Origin: an uncultured Prevotellaceae bacterium
Lineage (GTDB): Bacteria > Bacteroidota > Bacteroidia > Bacteroidales > Muribaculaceae
Assembly: GCA_937916085.1 (NCBI GenBank)
Contig: CALGGO010000043.1
Span: 1-42,100, forward strand
DNA: 42,100 nt
Direction of reading: 5' to 3'
Of the stretch, positions 1-10,487 are shown one piece after another (the stretch's first letter is position 1; each line of letters starts with the position of its first letter). A program made the translations under genes and the position numbers. Below the pieces are notes generated by a model, which was not told the origin of the DNA, did no database searches, and saw only the letters and a program-made list of their open reading frames with translations.

Positions 1-98
1 TACCACTACTATTTTAGATAAAAAAAGACTAATTCCTTATCCCGAACTCGCGTTACTACTTGGACATCACGGTCGCTGTGGTGGCGATTGATTGAGGT

Positions 99-1025
99 TT
101 AGAACTTTATCAGGAAGATGCCGGCGAGCATGATAAGGATGCCGGCGAATTGAGTCCAGGAGATGTGTTTCTTTGGGGCTCCGAGCCAGCCGTGTCGCTC
201 CATAAGGAGGCTGAGCAGGAGTTGGCCAATGAGCAGCGCCATCATAAAGACGCTCACGCCAATCATGGGTATGAGCCAAGCGTTGCCATAGACGATTATA
301 GCACCCAGGATGCCTCCCATCCAAATCCACCACGGGGCATTGGTGGTGAACGCCTTTCTCACCTTAATCACGCTGCCGTTGACACAGCAGAAGACTATCA
401 TCACTCCTGTGGCGATGGCAAAGAGCACTGTGGTCGCCTGGATTGCCGAGCCAATCACCTGCCCCAAAGAGGCGAGAATGGCTCCAACGACAGCCGAGAG
501 GCAGCCCGAGAGCACTGCTGCCAGTTGCCACATCACTTGACGGAGACCGCCATTATCGGCGGTGGAGTTGTTGGTCTTCAGCCTAGGGATAATTACCACC
601 ATTGTCACTCCCACAATCAGCAGCACGGCGCCTACTGCGCGTTGCCAGGTCATAGGCATCACTCTTGCTCCAAACCACCCGAAGTGGTCAATGCACAGAC
701 TGAAGAGCAGTTGGCTGAACATGGGAATGACCATTGCCTGGAGTTGGCCTATCTCCCTGAAGAGATGAATTGCGATGGTAATGGTGATGAGTGGAATTAC
801 GCCAATGAACCAGCTCCACCAGGGCGCGTCATGGAACGACTGAGGCGAGGGAATCAGGGGAATGGAGGCAACTAGTGCGACGATGACTAGCACTATGGTT
901 GACACTGCAAAAGAGATGAGCGTAGCCAGTGGCGCCGAGCTCACAAGTTGGCGCATGCGGGAGTTAGCTGCCGTCTGCAACGGTGTGCAGAATCCCATCA
1001 CAAGTGCTATGAGTGTGTAAAGCAT
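99..1025 (-). CDS. DMT-superfamily transporter with two DUF606 (YdcZ-like) halves
   Basis: Predicted inner-membrane protein of 308 residues with about ten hydrophobic segments. Its two halves look alike: the first opens with a glycine/proline-rich helix followed by PLQTAANSRMRQ, and the second starts near residue 165 with a comparable helix (SGCLSAVVGAILASLGQ). This internal duplication is typical of the two-domain DUF606/YdcZ members of the drug/metabolite transporter superfamily. The substrate is unknown; family members are only loosely linked to small-molecule export. The first ATG of the open frame gives a natural membrane start. The gene stands alone on the minus strand, 110 bp downstream of the acetyltransferase gene, with repeated TCAAACAATT words between them. 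Family assignment is fairly secure; function is not. Confidence 0.8.
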   Translation of the reverse strand: MLYTLIALVMGFCTPLQTAANSRMRQLVSSAPLATLISFAVSTIVLVIVALVASIPLIPSPQSFHDAPWWSWFIGVIPLITITIAIHLFREIGQLQAMVIPMFSQLLFSLCIDHFGWFGARVMPMTWQRAVGAVLLIVGVTMVVIIPRLKTNNSTADNGGLRQVMWQLAAVLSGCLSAVVGAILASLGQVIGSAIQATTVLFAIATGVMIVFCCVNGSVIKVRKAFTTNAPWWIWMGGILGAIIVYGNAWLIPMIGVSVFMMALLIGQLLLSLLMERHGWLGAPKKHISWTQFAGILIMLAGIFLIKF

Positions 1026-1135
1026 TTCTTAATCAAACAATTACTAATATTGACTGAGACTGGATTTTTATCAAACAATTGCTAACAATTTCAAACAATT
1101 ATTTTTTTCAGAATAATCAGAATAATCAGTTGTTT
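1026..1135. repeat. Short word repeats (TCAAACAATT, AATAATCAG) between two genes
   Basis: The gap repeats TCAAACAATT three times and then AATAATCAG twice. The same TCAAACAATTACTA word recurs near 2495, just upstream of the outer-membrane protein gene. No promoter of the Bacteroidota consensus was found here. Confidence 0.6.
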
Positions 1136-1714
1136 TTAAATGGTTTTTATTACTTGGCAGGGGTTGCCTGCGGCGAGAACGCCAGCGGGGATGTCGTGGG
1201 TGACGACGCTGCCGGCGCCAATCACTGTGCCGTCGCCTATGGTCACTCCTGGGCACACTGTGACATTGCCGCCCAGCCACACATTATTGCCCACCTTGAT
1301 GGGCAGCGACCACTGCTTGCCGGCGTTGCGGCTCTCGGCATCGATAGGGTGGCAGGGGGTGTAGAACGAGCAATTTGGACCAATGAACACATGGTCGCCG
1401 AATGTCACCCGTGCCTCATCAAGGATTACCATATTGGTGTTGGCAAAGAAGTCTTCTCCCACCTCGATGTTGAAGCCGTAGTCGCAGAAGAAAGGTTGAA
1501 TCACCTTCAGCCGCTCGCCAGTCTTGCCGAGAATGCGCTTGATAAGTGCCGTCTTCTCATCGTGGTGCGATGGGCGCAGGTTATTGTAGTCACGGCACAT
1601 TTCCTGTGTCTCTTGCAGGATGTCGAGCAGCTCGGTGTTGTCGCTCGCGTCGTAAGGCTTGCCGCTCATCATCTTCTCCAGCTCACGCCGCTGTGTCTCG
1701 GTAAATTGTCTCAT
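1136..1714 (-). CDS. Sugar O-acetyltransferase (maltose/galactoside acetyltransferase family)
   Basis: Cytoplasmic left-handed beta-helix acetyltransferase of 192 residues, which would transfer acetyl from acetyl-CoA to a sugar hydroxyl. The N-terminal helical Mac domain covers residues 5-60 (TETQRRELEKMMSGKPYDA). Hexapeptide repeats follow from about residue 75 to 185 (FGDHVFIGPNCSFYTP, VGNNVWLGGNVTVCPGVTIG). The likely catalytic histidine is H122 in FYTPCHPID, at the position of the active-site histidine of Maa/LacA enzymes. Length fits the family (about 185-200). The true acceptor sugar cannot be read from sequence, so no gene symbol is given. It lies between two unrelated minus-strand genes, and a shared transcript is not evident. 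Confidence 0.9.
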   Translation of the reverse strand: MRQFTETQRRELEKMMSGKPYDASDNTELLDILQETQEMCRDYNNLRPSHHDEKTALIKRILGKTGERLKVIQPFFCDYGFNIEVGEDFFANTNMVILDEARVTFGDHVFIGPNCSFYTPCHPIDAESRNAGKQWSLPIKVGNNVWLGGNVTVCPGVTIGDGTVIGAGSVVTHDIPAGVLAAGNPCQVIKTI

Positions 1715-1777
1715 AATACTTTATAAAGCACACGAATTAAACGAATTAAAACTAATTATCGATCCTCGATCCTCGCC

Positions 1778-2491
1778 TCAAAACTTATAGGTAAAGCCTA
1801 AAATGATGTTTTGCAGAGGTTTCTTGTCGGCGACCACGATTGGTGCGCCGTTAATCTCGATGTTGCGGCTGCCGCCGTAGAGGTCGAAGTTGCTGTAGGT
1901 GTAGCCTAAGGTGAATTCCCAGTTCTCCTCATACTCCAGCACCAGTTCGGCTCGTCCGTACCAGTAACAGAATTTTGCTCCAGAGTTGTCGAAATACTCT
2001 TCTGATCTCTTTGTGTAAGAATACTCAATACCCTCGTAAACATCATTTATCGTTTCAGTGTTGAGCACCTTAACTCTTTTGTTGGTGGGGAAAGGCATTA
2101 TGATGCCTGGCGAGAATCTTAGCGATAGCCCCATCTCTCCTTTGCTGAGCATCACTGCTGGTGTAGTGAATGATATGCCAGCCCTTACCGCTGTTCCGTA
2201 GGAGGTTTGTTTGTAATTGACGAGTTCCCTTTTCACATTGTCAACGACAGGCAGCTCTTTGTTCACATCGTCGCTACGATTAATAGGCATGATGAGCATC
2301 AGCCCCACGTTGGCGCCAATGTATCGGAATGGTCGGTATTCAAGGTCGATTTCAGCGTCAAACGAGGGGTATAGCGACGATCCCAGCTTGATACCGGCAG
2401 CGAGCGTGCCGTTGTTGCCGCAGTCAATGTCAATGGCGTGGCAGTAGAGCATTGCCAGGCTTCCTATAATAAACAGTAGTAGTCTCTTCAT
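1778..2491 (-). CDS. Small outer-membrane beta-barrel protein, unknown function
   Basis: A protein of 237 residues with a short signal peptide (MKRLLLFIIGSLAMLYCHA) followed by alternating hydrophobic/polar strands such as IGANVGLMLIMP, GTAVRAGISFTTP, WEFTLGYTYSNFDLYGG and a final IILGFTYKF. A terminal phenylalanine at the end of a beta strand is typical of Omp85-assembled barrels. Roughly eight strands are plausible. Catalytic motifs are absent, and the protein resembles the outer-membrane beta-barrel (OMP_b-brl) class only in general features. Its start is 20-170 bp downstream (in its reading direction) of a long minisatellite that separates it from the M64 peptidase gene. Function unassigned. 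Confidence 0.65.
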   Translation of the reverse strand: MKRLLLFIIGSLAMLYCHAIDIDCGNNGTLAAGIKLGSSLYPSFDAEIDLEYRPFRYIGANVGLMLIMPINRSDDVNKELPVVDNVKRELVNYKQTSYGTAVRAGISFTTPAVMLSKGEMGLSLRFSPGIIMPFPTNKRVKVLNTETINDVYEGIEYSYTKRSEEYFDNSGAKFCYWYGRAELVLEYEENWEFTLGYTYSNFDLYGGSRNIEINGAPIVVADKKPLQNIILGFTYKF

Positions 2492-2516
2492 TTAATCAAA
2501 CAATTACTAGCAACTA

Positions 2517-2665
2517 TTGCCTTGTCCTCTTGTCCTCTTGTCTTCTTGTCCTCTTGTCTTCTTGTCCTCTTGTCTTCTTGTCCTCTTGTCTTCTTGTTCT
2601 CTTGTCTTCTTGTTCTCTTGTCTTCTTGTTCTCTTGTCCTCTTGTTCTCTTGTCCTCTTGTTTTC
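2517..2665. repeat. Minisatellite of CTTGTCCTCTTGTC type
   Basis: About 150 bp built from the words CTTGTCCT, CTTGTCTT and CTTGTTCT in irregular order. It fills the whole gap between the M64 gene stop and the outer-membrane protein gene. Open frames across it translate to KRTRGQEDK-type low complexity on one strand and to Leu/Ser/Cys repeats on the other; these are artefacts of the repeat. The same words recur at 27785-27910, 31810-31940 and, in shorter form, near 30180. Confidence 0.9.
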
Positions 2666-2666
2666 T

Positions 2667-3959
2667 TCATTTAGTATAGAAATCAATGAGCTGCTGTATC
2701 GCTCGGGTGCAGACGGGGCAGAACTCGGGTACTTTCAAGGTCTTCATCATGCAGTTTGGGGTAGGGCGGTAAACGCCGTGGAGCACGCATCCTGCGCCCT
2801 CGTAGAGACCAATGGTCTTGGTGTCGAGGTTCTTGTCATCGGTGATGCTGATTGTGGCATCGTCGCTAGGCATCAGGTCTTGCCACTTCGCGCCGAAATC
2901 AGCGAGTGTGGTGATGTTCTTTGGCCAGGGTTCGATGTTGAGAGGGAAGTCGTTGGGTTCCTCGCCTTCGTAGGCATACTCGTCGGCGAGACAGGCAAAC
3001 GAGTGCCCGAACTCATGCACCAGCACCTCAATGAAGAGTTTGTGCTTGGTCATCAATAGGTTGAGGGTGTTGTAGATGCCACCGCCACCGTAGCGGTCGG
3101 TATTGACCATCACGATGATGTGCTCGTAGGGCGTGCCGGCAAGGGCATCATGCATCTGCTTGATGCGCAACGTGGTGAGGTAGCGGGGAATGCCGAAGGT
3201 GTCGAAACTGGAACCTATGGCGGTGTTGTGCCACACTCCCTCGCTGGGGATTGATGGCCCGCTGTCGCGCGACGGCGTGAGCACGGCAATCACGTTGAAG
3301 CGGTGGCGCATCGCCTTGAACGGCTCAAAGCCGAACAGCCCCTCCACGCCTTTCTGGCAGTCGTTGAGGAAATCTTGCATCTGCTCTTGGGTGTATCCCT
3401 CGGCTACCAGTGCGATGTTGATGGCGCGCTCGGGGTCAGCCGCTTTGTTCAGGACTACATATTGCGGAACATCGGTCTCGCCCTTGTGGACTATTGTTGG
3501 GTCGGTGGGATAGACTTTGTGGTTGATGGTCGCCCTTACCTCGTGGCGGTGGTTATAGAGGTTCACTGTCACCACCACCGAGTCGCGGGGCATGGGCAGC
3601 AGCTCCACGCACTCAAAGGCTTTAGGGGCGAGGTGAGCATCGTCGAGGTCGAGCCACTCCTGGAACAGGGTGCTGAAGGTGTGCAGATATATCATCTCGC
3701 CAGTGGCGGCAAGCCGCATCTCTATCGTCGCGGCGCCATGCACGGGAATCTCGGTGAGCCGCTGGTGCTTGCCGTGCCATCCCGGCATGCGGCTCATGCC
3801 CTCTAGCGCGATGTGCTGGCTGTTCACATCACCGCTAAGTATATAATCGATGCGCAGCGTGGAGTCAACGAAATGCTTGTTGAAATCCTGGGCGTGAACT
3901 ATTGTCATCGACAATAGCAGTGCTAATGAGAGACACAGAAGTCTTATCGCTTTCTTCAT
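2667..3959 (-). CDS. Secreted M64-family (IgA peptidase-like) zinc metallopeptidase
   Basis: Secreted peptidase of 430 residues. A signal peptide (residues 1-23, ending MTIVHAQ) is followed by an N-terminal beta-rich domain (about 25-150) of the M64 N-terminal type, then the catalytic domain. The zinc motif is H315-E316-F-G-H319 within HEFGHSFACLADEY, with D326 as probable third ligand, as in metzincin-like M64 enzymes. M64 was named for a Clostridium IgA protease, but most Bacteroidales homologues have no proven IgA activity, so the substrate should be left open. Conserved cysteines near the C terminus (CVLH, CMMKT, CPVC) may form disulfides. The stop abuts the minisatellite. The ATG chosen directly precedes the signal peptide. 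Confidence 0.88.
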   Translation of the reverse strand: MKKAIRLLCLSLALLLSMTIVHAQDFNKHFVDSTLRIDYILSGDVNSQHIALEGMSRMPGWHGKHQRLTEIPVHGAATIEMRLAATGEMIYLHTFSTLFQEWLDLDDAHLAPKAFECVELLPMPRDSVVVTVNLYNHRHEVRATINHKVYPTDPTIVHKGETDVPQYVVLNKAADPERAINIALVAEGYTQEQMQDFLNDCQKGVEGLFGFEPFKAMRHRFNVIAVLTPSRDSGPSIPSEGVWHNTAIGSSFDTFGIPRYLTTLRIKQMHDALAGTPYEHIIVMVNTDRYGGGGIYNTLNLLMTKHKLFIEVLVHEFGHSFACLADEYAYEGEEPNDFPLNIEPWPKNITTLADFGAKWQDLMPSDDATISITDDKNLDTKTIGLYEGAGCVLHGVYRPTPNCMMKTLKVPEFCPVCTRAIQQLIDFYTK

Positions 3960-3994
3960 TTTTTAATTTTTTTCTTTAACTTGTTACCTGTGTA

Positions 3995-4015
3995 TGTTGC
4001 GATGGCATCGCAACA
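3995..4015. other. Perfect 9-bp hairpin, TGTTGCGAT/ATCGCAACA
   Basis: A perfect inverted repeat with a three-base loop lies between the GH2 gene end and the M64 gene start. It could slow or end the minus-strand GH2 transcript, but no T-run follows directly, so a terminator role is uncertain. Confidence 0.5.
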
Positions 4016-4073
4016 CACTTAACACTTATCACTTAGCACTTATCACTTATCACTTATCACTTATCACTTAGCC
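4016..4073. repeat. CACTTAT tandem repeat
   Basis: Around eight copies of CACTTAT, with CACTTAG and AACACTT variants, directly abut the stop of the GH2 gene. It is one of many word-like intergenic repeats in this window and uses a word not seen in the other tracts. Confidence 0.85.
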
Positions 4074-6466
4074 TTAATCTTTATCGTGCGGTTGAGGTAG
4101 CCTTTCTTGCCTTTCACCCGCAGGGTGATGTCGCCAGGGGTATTGGAGGCTTGCACTACCACCACCAGTTGGCCGTGGAAGAGCTTCATCACTGGCTCGG
4201 TCATCACTTGCACTGAGGTGGCGTCGCCGTTGCACACGCCACGGAAGGTGCCGGCACCCTCCACCGCAAATTGCAGCTCATCGTCGGCATCGGGCAGCAG
4301 AGTGCCGTTCTTGTCGATAAGGCTCACGGTGATGAAGGCGAGGTCGTTGCCGTCGGCGTGGAGCGTGGAGCGGTCGGCGTCGAGTTGCAGGCGGTGAGGC
4401 TTGCCGGCGGTCTTGATGGTCTTCTCACCCGCCTTCTTGCCGTTCTCGTCATAGACCACCACTTTTATCTCTCCAGGCTCATACACCACGTCGCGCCAGC
4501 GCAGGCGGTAGCGGTCGAGGCGCGTGCTTGGGTCTTTTGTTATCTTACCCTGACTCTTGCCGTTGACAAAGAGTTCGGCGGTAGGGTAGTCGGTGTAGCA
4601 ATACACCGGTGTTACTTTGCCCTTGCGGTCGGGCCAAGTCCAGTGTGGCAGCAGGTGGATGGTGTGGCTATCCTTGTTCCAATGGCTGCGGTAGAGGTAG
4701 TAGCGGTCTTTGGGCAGCCCGGCGAGATCGACGATGCCGAAATAGCTGCTGCGCGAGGGCCAGTAGGCGTCGTAGGGCGTGGGCTCGCCCAGGTAGTCAA
4801 ATCCTGTCCACACAAACTCCCCAACAGTCCAGTCGAAGTCGTCTTGCAGCCGCCAGTCGTCATCGGGGAGGTTGCTCCACCAGCAGTATTCGGTGTCGTA
4901 GCTAGAGCACTGGCCGTTGTCATGCTCGAGCATGGTGGCGCAGGTGTCGGGGAAGAAATACTCGCCACGGCTGCTCAGTGTAGAGGCGGTCTCGCTGCCC
5001 AGCACGAAACCTTGCGGCAGCAGCTTGATGCAGTCCTCATATCGGTGAGTGCGGTAGTTGAAGCCCGGCACGTCGGCTTGCTGAGCGAAGCCGCATTTTA
5101 TGTCGGCGTCGGGGTTGTCCATGCCGCAGGTCACCATGCGTGTGGGGTCGAGGGAGTGGCACCAGCGCACCAGCGCGGCATATCGCTCGGCGCCTTCCTC
5201 CTTCCACTGCTCGGGAATCTCGTTGCCCACGCTCCACAGCACGATGCTGGGGTGGTTGCGGTGATTCATGATGAGGTTATAGATGTCCTTTTTCCACCAC
5301 TCGTCCCAGAAGCGGTTGTAGCCGTTCTTCACCTTCGGGTCTTTCCAGCAGTCGAAGCTCTCGGCCATCACCATCATGCCGAGGCTGTCGCACAGCTCCA
5401 TCTGCCACGTGGAGGGCATATTGTGTGAGGTGCGTATGGCGTCGGCACCCATGTCTTTCATTATCTTGATTTGGCGGGCAAGAGCGGCTTTGCTTGCGGC
5501 GGCGCCAAGCGGACCGAGGTCGTGGTGCAGACACACGCCCTTGAACTTGCGTGTCACGCCATTGAGCTGGAAGCCGTGCTCCTTGCTGAACGCCACGGTG
5601 CGCACGCCCAGGTTGTCGGTGCGCTCATCCACGATTTCGTCATTGAGAGCTACCGTGGTGTGGACCTTATAAAGATAAGGCGACTCGGGCGACCACAAGT
5701 TGGCGTGAGGCATCATCAGCTCCATGCGGCAGTGACCGTCGGCGGCGATGCGGCGCTGCGTCTCGGCAACGACGTTGCCCTCACGGTCGGTGATCTCCAC
5801 GGTGACAACAGGGTGGTCACCTGCCACGCAGCCGTTGAGCGTGGAGTTCACGGCGACCCAGGCGGTGTCGTTCTCCACCTTCATGGTGTGGATGTCATGC
5901 CCCCACGTGTCGAATGCCACCCGTCCGCTGGTGATGAGCTTCACGGGGCGGAAGATGCCCGCGCCGGGGTACCAGCGGCTGCTCTCCTCCACGTTCTTGA
6001 GGTGTATCTCGAGTTTTGCGTCTCTGGGCACTTCTGATAGATATGGCGTCAAATCCACGCGGAAGGCGTTGTAGCCATACGCCCATCGCCCTATCTCCTT
6101 GCCGTCGAGATATATTATCGGTTCGCTCATGGCGCCGTCAAAAAGCAGCTCGGCGCGAGCGGGGAGTGCGGGCAGTGTGACCATCGTCCTGTAAAAACCT
6201 TCTCCTATCCAGGGCAGGGCGCCCGAGCGTCCGCTATGCTCGGTCTCGGTGTCCTCGCCGTTCTCCTTGATGGCGACCACTTGCAGGTCCCATTTCTTGT
6301 CGAAGGGACCGCTGATAGCCCAGTCATGGGGGATGGAGACTTGCTGCCAGTGCTCACTGTCACGGCTGAACTCCATGGTGCTAACTTCAAAAACATTGGT
6401 GACCTGGGCTTTGCCAGTCAGAGCAAAAACTGTCGCTAAGAGTAAAATAAAATGTCGTAGTTTCAT
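4064..6466 (-). CDS. Glycoside hydrolase family 2, beta-galactosidase-like, exported
   Basis: Exported GH2 enzyme of 800 residues. A signal peptide (MKLRHFILLLATVFALTGKAQ) is followed by a jelly-roll sugar-binding domain (about 30-190, with SIPHDWAISGPFD and GEGFYR), an immunoglobulin-like domain, the TIM barrel (about 290-590) and C-terminal DUF4982/Ig-like domains. Catalytic residues are visible: acid/base E416 in SVGNEIPEQW and probable nucleophile E492 in LGSETAS. Specificity (galactoside, glucuronide or other) cannot be read safely. The open frame begins earlier at 6553, but the signal peptide and a TATCTTTG promoter element at 6489-6496 favour ATG 6466. No SusC/SusD genes are next to it, so it is not in an obvious polysaccharide utilisation locus here. 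Confidence 0.88.
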   Translation of the reverse strand: MKLRHFILLLATVFALTGKAQVTNVFEVSTMEFSRDSEHWQQVSIPHDWAISGPFDKKWDLQVVAIKENGEDTETEHSGRSGALPWIGEGFYRTMVTLPALPARAELLFDGAMSEPIIYLDGKEIGRWAYGYNAFRVDLTPYLSEVPRDAKLEIHLKNVEESSRWYPGAGIFRPVKLITSGRVAFDTWGHDIHTMKVENDTAWVAVNSTLNGCVAGDHPVVTVEITDREGNVVAETQRRIAADGHCRMELMMPHANLWSPESPYLYKVHTTVALNDEIVDERTDNLGVRTVAFSKEHGFQLNGVTRKFKGVCLHHDLGPLGAAASKAALARQIKIMKDMGADAIRTSHNMPSTWQMELCDSLGMMVMAESFDCWKDPKVKNGYNRFWDEWWKKDIYNLIMNHRNHPSIVLWSVGNEIPEQWKEEGAERYAALVRWCHSLDPTRMVTCGMDNPDADIKCGFAQQADVPGFNYRTHRYEDCIKLLPQGFVLGSETASTLSSRGEYFFPDTCATMLEHDNGQCSSYDTEYCWWSNLPDDDWRLQDDFDWTVGEFVWTGFDYLGEPTPYDAYWPSRSSYFGIVDLAGLPKDRYYLYRSHWNKDSHTIHLLPHWTWPDRKGKVTPVYCYTDYPTAELFVNGKSQGKITKDPSTRLDRYRLRWRDVVYEPGEIKVVVYDENGKKAGEKTIKTAGKPHRLQLDADRSTLHADGNDLAFITVSLIDKNGTLLPDADDELQFAVEGAGTFRGVCNGDATSVQVMTEPVMKLFHGQLVVVVQASNTPGDITLRVKGKKGYLNRTIKIKAK

Positions 6467-6488
6467 GATTAATGCTTTAAATGGATTG

Positions 6489-6496
6489 CAAAGATA
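6489..6496 (-). promoter_or_regulatory. Probable -7 element TATCTTTG for the GH2 gene
   Basis: On the minus strand this matches the Bacteroidota consensus TAnnTTTG and would place the transcript start about 17 nt before ATG 6466. The -33 element is weak. It argues against the longer upstream start at 6553. Confidence 0.5.
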
Positions 6497-6553
6497 ACAC
6501 AAAGATTTCAGATAATGCCACATCACAGCCAGAAAAATACCCAACAATATCAA

Positions 6554-7097
6554 ACAACGACTCGGTTAACGTCTCGGTTATATCAAACAACTATCACAAC
6601 TATCCAACAACTGAAACAACAAATAATTATTTTTTGTTGTGCTTGTTGTTAACTTGTTGTTTTTGAATAAAATGCTCACGCTCGCAAGGCTTTGAGCAAG
6701 CTCAAGCTTTGTCTCGCTTAATCGCATTTTTGTTGTTTTTATATAACGGCGTCGTTTATGGGCTCATCACATCTTAATGGTAATCTCACAAAGCTGCGAA
6801 TAGAGTTCGTCACAAAGCCTGCTTACGCAGGATTTATTTGCCATGAGAACTTAAATAATTCCGCGCTTGCGCGGCTTTGCGACACCGCCAGGTGCAACTT
6901 TGCGAGAGGAAACAGTTGAGATGCAATTTTATTATAATATCAAGCTCTTCGCCCCACAAGCCTCATTCCCACCTGTTTTTATTAAAGAACAAAAGGGACA
7001 TAATTATGTGGTTGATATAAATATAATTATGTTCTTAATGTAGGCTTATGTTCTTATGTCTAATCTCTGCGTGATGGGGTGGGGGCATGATAGTGAA
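6554..7097. other. Non-coding gap with several hairpins
   Basis: No gene was recognised in about 540 bp. The left part has CAACAA/TTGTTG inverted words (6605-6660). At 6671-6730 a long imperfect hairpin pairs CAAGGCTTTGAGC with GCTCAAGCTTTG and, further out, AAATGC with GCATTT. Two perfect short hairpins follow: CCTGC-ttac-GCAGG (6818-6831) and CCGCGC-tt-GCGCGG (6861-6874). A copy of the GCTTATGTTCTTATGTC repeat head is at 7044-7063. The region may hold structured RNA or decayed mobile sequence. Confidence 0.5.
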
Positions 7098-9053
<1,956 letters not shown>

Positions 9054-9081
9054 AATTTAGCTGTTTTGTGATTTTATGCCG

Positions 9082-9089
9082 CAAAGTTA
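9082..9089 (-). promoter_or_regulatory. Probable -7 element TAACTTTG for the metal ATPase
   Basis: Minus-strand TAACTTTG matches TAnnTTTG, 29 bp before the ATPase start. No good TTTG was found at the expected -33 distance, and a second ACTTTG copy lies just upstream, so the exact start is unsure. Confidence 0.45.
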
Positions 9090-9127
9090 TGGCAAAGTTT
9101 CTGCAACTTGGTTGCATTTTTTGTTAG

Positions 9128-9300
9128 AGGACTAAGGATTAAGTACAAAGTACAAAGGACAAAGTACAAAGTACCAAGTACCAAGTACAAAGTACAAAGG
9201 ACCAAGTACAAAGGACCAAGGACAAAGTACAAAGTACTAAGGACAAAGTACCAACGATCCTCGATCCCCGATCCCCGATTCCCGATTCCACTCTCCACTA
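9128..9300. repeat. Word repeats TACAAAGTACCAAG and CGATCCCCGATCC
   Basis: Two repeat blocks fill the divergent gap between the ATPase and ABC importer genes. At 9138-9252 permutations of AAGTACAAAG, GTACCAAG and GGACCAAG are strung together. At 9255-9300 CGATCCTCGATCCCCGATC is followed by GATTCCACTCTCC. The reverse complement of the second block is nearly the same as the block inside lpxB (19092-19173). Confidence 0.85.
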
Positions 9301-9313
9301 TTTTTCCTGATAA

Positions 9314-9346
9314 TTTAGTGTAAAAGCGAAAAAATGTGTAACTTTG
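9314..9346 (+). promoter_or_regulatory. Probable promoter for the ABC importer operon
   Basis: TAACTTTG at 9339-9346 matches the -7 consensus TAnnTTTG. A TTTA at 9314-9317 lies 21 bp upstream, as a weak -33 element. The start codon follows within about 10-20 bp, so the leader would be very short. Confidence 0.5.
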
Positions 9347-9355
9347 TAAGTTTTT

Positions 9356-10480
9356 ATGAGAATGATGATGAGACATAAGATTTTACCGTTTTTGGCGCTT
9401 GTGATGCTTGTGGCATTGTGCGCCTGCCGCAATACCAGTCAACCCAATGAGAGAGTAGGGCTGGATGAGGCGAAGTTGATTTCTATAGAGAACAAAGAGG
9501 GATATACCAAAGTGGAAATCACTAACCCGTGGGACACCACCACGCTGCTCCACACCTATATCCTGGTGCCTCGCGACAACGAGTTGCCCAAAGACCTGCC
9601 CGAGGGCACCGTGGTGAGGACGCCAGTCCAAAATGTGCTGGTATATTCGTCGGTCCACTCGAGCGTCATGGGCGAGTTAGGGGCTTCGGGCGCGGTGAAA
9701 GGCGTGTGCGACGCGCAGTATTTCAATGACGAGATGATTTCTAAAGGCCTTGCCGATGGCACTATCATCGACTGCGGAAACTCCATGCAGCCCACCATCG
9801 AGAAGGTGATACAGATGAACCCCGACGCCATACTGCTCTCACCATACCAGAAAGCCGATTATGGCAAAATCAAAGACCTCAAAATCCCTATCATCGAATG
9901 TGCCGACTATATGGAGTTCACGCCTCTAGGCAGGGCAGAATGGATAAAATTCTATGGCGAACTGCTGGGAAAACGTGACCTTGCCGACAAGATTTATAAT
10001 AAGGTCGTAGCCGATTACAATAACGTGAAAGAGATGGTATCGAGCAAGAAGCTGGGTAAGCCAGTGGTGCTCACCGAGAACGTGATTAGCGGCATCTGGA
10101 ACGTGCCTGGCGGACAGAGCTATATGGCACAGTTCATCAAGGATGCCGGTGGCGACTATCCGTGGGCCGATGACAAAAACACCGGTTCGCTCACTCTCGA
10201 CTTCAACCAGGTGCTTGTGAAGGCTCAGAATGCCGACATATGGCTGTTGAAATCTCCCGCCATCCGCACCCTCGCCGACCTGAAAGCGTCGTATTCTCTC
10301 AACGAGAAGATTAAGGCTTACCAGACGGGCAATGTGTATGTGTGCGACACCAACACGAGCCACTTCTTCGACCGCTTCCCCTTCCACCCCGAAGTGCTGC
10401 TGATGGAATATTTCAAGATTTTCCATCCCGGCCAGGAGATAGACTATGAGTTGCAGTTTTTTAATAGAATTGAACAATAA
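9356..10480 (+). CDS. ABC importer substrate-binding lipoprotein (FecB/BtuF type)
   Basis: Periplasmic lipoprotein of 374 residues that would capture a metal chelate such as ferric siderophore, heme or corrinoid and deliver it to the permease encoded next. The leader ends in a lipobox L21-C-A-C24, so C24 is the likely lipidated residue. The mature part has the two-lobe helical-backbone fold: VLVYSSVHSSVMGELGASG in lobe one, then NPDAILLSPYQKADYGKIKDLKIPIIE. The fold is shared by FecB, FhuD, HmuT and BtuF, so the ligand stays open. ATG codons at 9356, 9362, 9365 and 9368 are all possible; the signal peptide works with any. It is followed at 7 bp by the permease gene. No TonB-dependent receptor is adjacent. 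Confidence 0.85.
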   Translation: MRMMMRHKILPFLALVMLVALCACRNTSQPNERVGLDEAKLISIENKEGYTKVEITNPWDTTTLLHTYILVPRDNELPKDLPEGTVVRTPVQNVLVYSSVHSSVMGELGASGAVKGVCDAQYFNDEMISKGLADGTIIDCGNSMQPTIEKVIQMNPDAILLSPYQKADYGKIKDLKIPIIECADYMEFTPLGRAEWIKFYGELLGKRDLADKIYNKVVADYNNVKEMVSSKKLGKPVVLTENVISGIWNVPGGQSYMAQFIKDAGGDYPWADDKNTGSLTLDFNQVLVKAQNADIWLLKSPAIRTLADLKASYSLNEKIKAYQTGNVYVCDTNTSHFFDRFPFHPEVLLMEYFKIFHPGQEIDYELQFFNRIEQ

Positions 10481-10487
10481 ATGCTCA

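Noticed and set aside
1..98. Possible gene or RNA at the left edge
   Set aside because: Only A/T-rich sequence and a weak inverted repeat were seen; nothing could be supported.
2517..2665. CRISPR-like array
   Set aside because: The units are short (7-8 bp), contiguous and without spacers, and no cas gene is near.
2488..2670. Open frame of KRTRGQEDK-type low complexity
   Set aside because: It is the plain translation of the CTTGTCCTCTTGTC minisatellite; the same peptides arise at other copies of the repeat and no start context or homology supports a gene.
4271..5428. Long antisense open frame (385 codons) across the GH2 gene
   Set aside because: It lies opposite a GH2 gene with all catalytic motifs and has no recognisable protein features; it is a shadow frame caused by codon bias.
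6467..6553. Upstream start extending the GH2 protein by 29 residues
   Set aside because: It would put residues before an excellent signal peptide and upstream of the likely promoter element at 6489-6496.
9074..9376. Open frame (100 codons) in the divergent gap at 9.1-9.3 kb
   Set aside because: Mostly translation of TACAAAGTACCAAG repeats (LYFVLSTLYFVL pattern); no gene-like features.
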